A stretch of DNA of 30,320 nt from Bacteroidales bacterium UBA2714 (lineage in GTDB: Bacteria; Bacteroidota; Bacteroidia; Bacteroidales; P3). Below the pieces are notes generated by a model, which was given only the letters and a program-made list of their open reading frames with translations, did no database searches and had not been told where the DNA came from. Location of the stretch: the NCBI GenBank assembly GCA_002354035.1, contig DEKU01000010.1:37439-67758 (forward strand). Reading direction: 5' to 3'. Made by a program: the position numbers and the translations under genes. Positions 29,989 through 30,320 of the stretch are shown here, piece by piece. Within the stretch, counting starts at the first letter, position 1. Every line of letters begins with the position of its first letter.

Positions 29989-30320
29989 AATACAAAATTA
30001 ATACATAGTTAATTATAAATAGTTTTCCTCCCAATTCCACCCTACTATCGCACCTGCAAAAATACAAAAAAGTGTGGAAAAAACCACTTTTTAACAATTC
30101 AGCCCCGCCCAACACTCCCATCCACCTCCCCACTCCAACAAGCGGGAGCCGACAACGCGACCGCGCCGAACCCAATCTTAATCCACTATTTATCATCACA
30201 TTTCCCCCTATTTATACAACATTTTATTTACCTCAAAGAGACAAACAAGAAATAAAACAGAAATAAAATAGAAAGTAAATAACGGAAACATCCATTCTGT
30301 GATTTGCTGATTTTGGTTGT
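29989..30320. other. AT-rich intergenic region at the right edge
   Basis: No gene is seen. Besides the promoter motif at 30057-30064 there are AT-rich stretches with repeated AAATAAAA-type words from about 30220 to 30285. Any gene to the right starts beyond the window. Confidence 0.6.
30057..30064 (-). promoter_or_regulatory. -7 promoter element for the small protein/lipoprotein unit
   Basis: Minus-strand TATTTTTG matches TAnnTTTG, about 69 bases before the ATG at 29988. Confidence 0.55.

Overview
The window reads as chromosomal DNA of a Bacteroidales bacterium (Bacteroidota), probably a gut or rumen type. The grounds are family-specific: many start sites are preceded by the Bacteroidetes -7 motif TAnnTTTG and lack a Shine-Dalgarno; there are GH97, GH106-like and GH78 enzymes with signal peptides or lipoboxes; one secreted protein carries a type IX secretion (T9SS) tail; and DUF2461, AlkZ-related, DUF3267, FISUMP-like and fimbrillin-like proteins are present. 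The DNA is fairly GC-rich, with AT-rich intergenic stretches. No rRNA, tRNA, CRISPR array or intact transposase gene was seen.

Layout. 1-7266 (minus strand): a glycan/amide hydrolase block consisting of a SusB-like GH97 alpha-glucosidase, a GH106-like lipoprotein, a membrane-anchored choloylglycine-hydrolase-like Ntn enzyme, and the 5' two-thirds of a GH78 rhamnosidase cut by the window edge. 7267-7547: divergent promoter region holding two opposed arms of 8-bp repeats. 7548-12650 (plus): TPR protein, S1/P1-nuclease/phospholipase C-like zinc protein, TlpA-like lipoprotein, and C1-family aminopeptidase. 12718-14249 (minus): DUF2461 and AlkZ-related proteins. 14250-15076: long non-coding stretch with GC-rich hairpins and a repeat element with covarying hairpins bounded by 13-bp inverted repeats. 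15077-15919: T9SS-exported thioredoxin-like protein. 16167-17707 (minus): ECF sigma factor, small membrane protein (putative anti-sigma) and lipoprotein. 17881-18453: DUF3267 membrane metalloprotease. 18594-24791 (plus): a second C1 protease, then phospholipase-D/cardiolipin synthase, CDP-alcohol phosphatidyltransferase, a GtrA-acyltransferase fusion and a C69 dipeptidase. 24792-27856 (minus): dnaK and, downstream of it, a scar region. 28105-29988 (minus): fimbrillin-like/FISUMP lipoprotein preceded by a 73-residue small protein.

The most unusual part is 24.8-26.1 kb. Downstream of dnaK lie an antitoxin gene, a YoeB-like toxin gene killed by one in-frame TGA, a second 154-bp copy of the dnaK 3' end (145 of 154 bases identical, 8 of 9 differences synonymous), a terminator, and a group II intron domain I remnant. 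The synonymous pattern suggests the extra dnaK end diverged inside a working dnaK, so the toxin-antitoxin cassette probably came in by recombination with a related strain's DNA or by an element using the dnaK 3' end as a target. The second candidate for something undescribed is the 14706-14979 repeat element.

Functional themes: envelope-facing degradation of rhamnose- and glucose-containing glycans; several periplasmic or secreted hydrolases with cysteine nucleophiles (two C1, one C69, one Ntn) accompanied by two thioredoxin-fold proteins; and a compact phospholipid head-group/acyl remodelling cluster.
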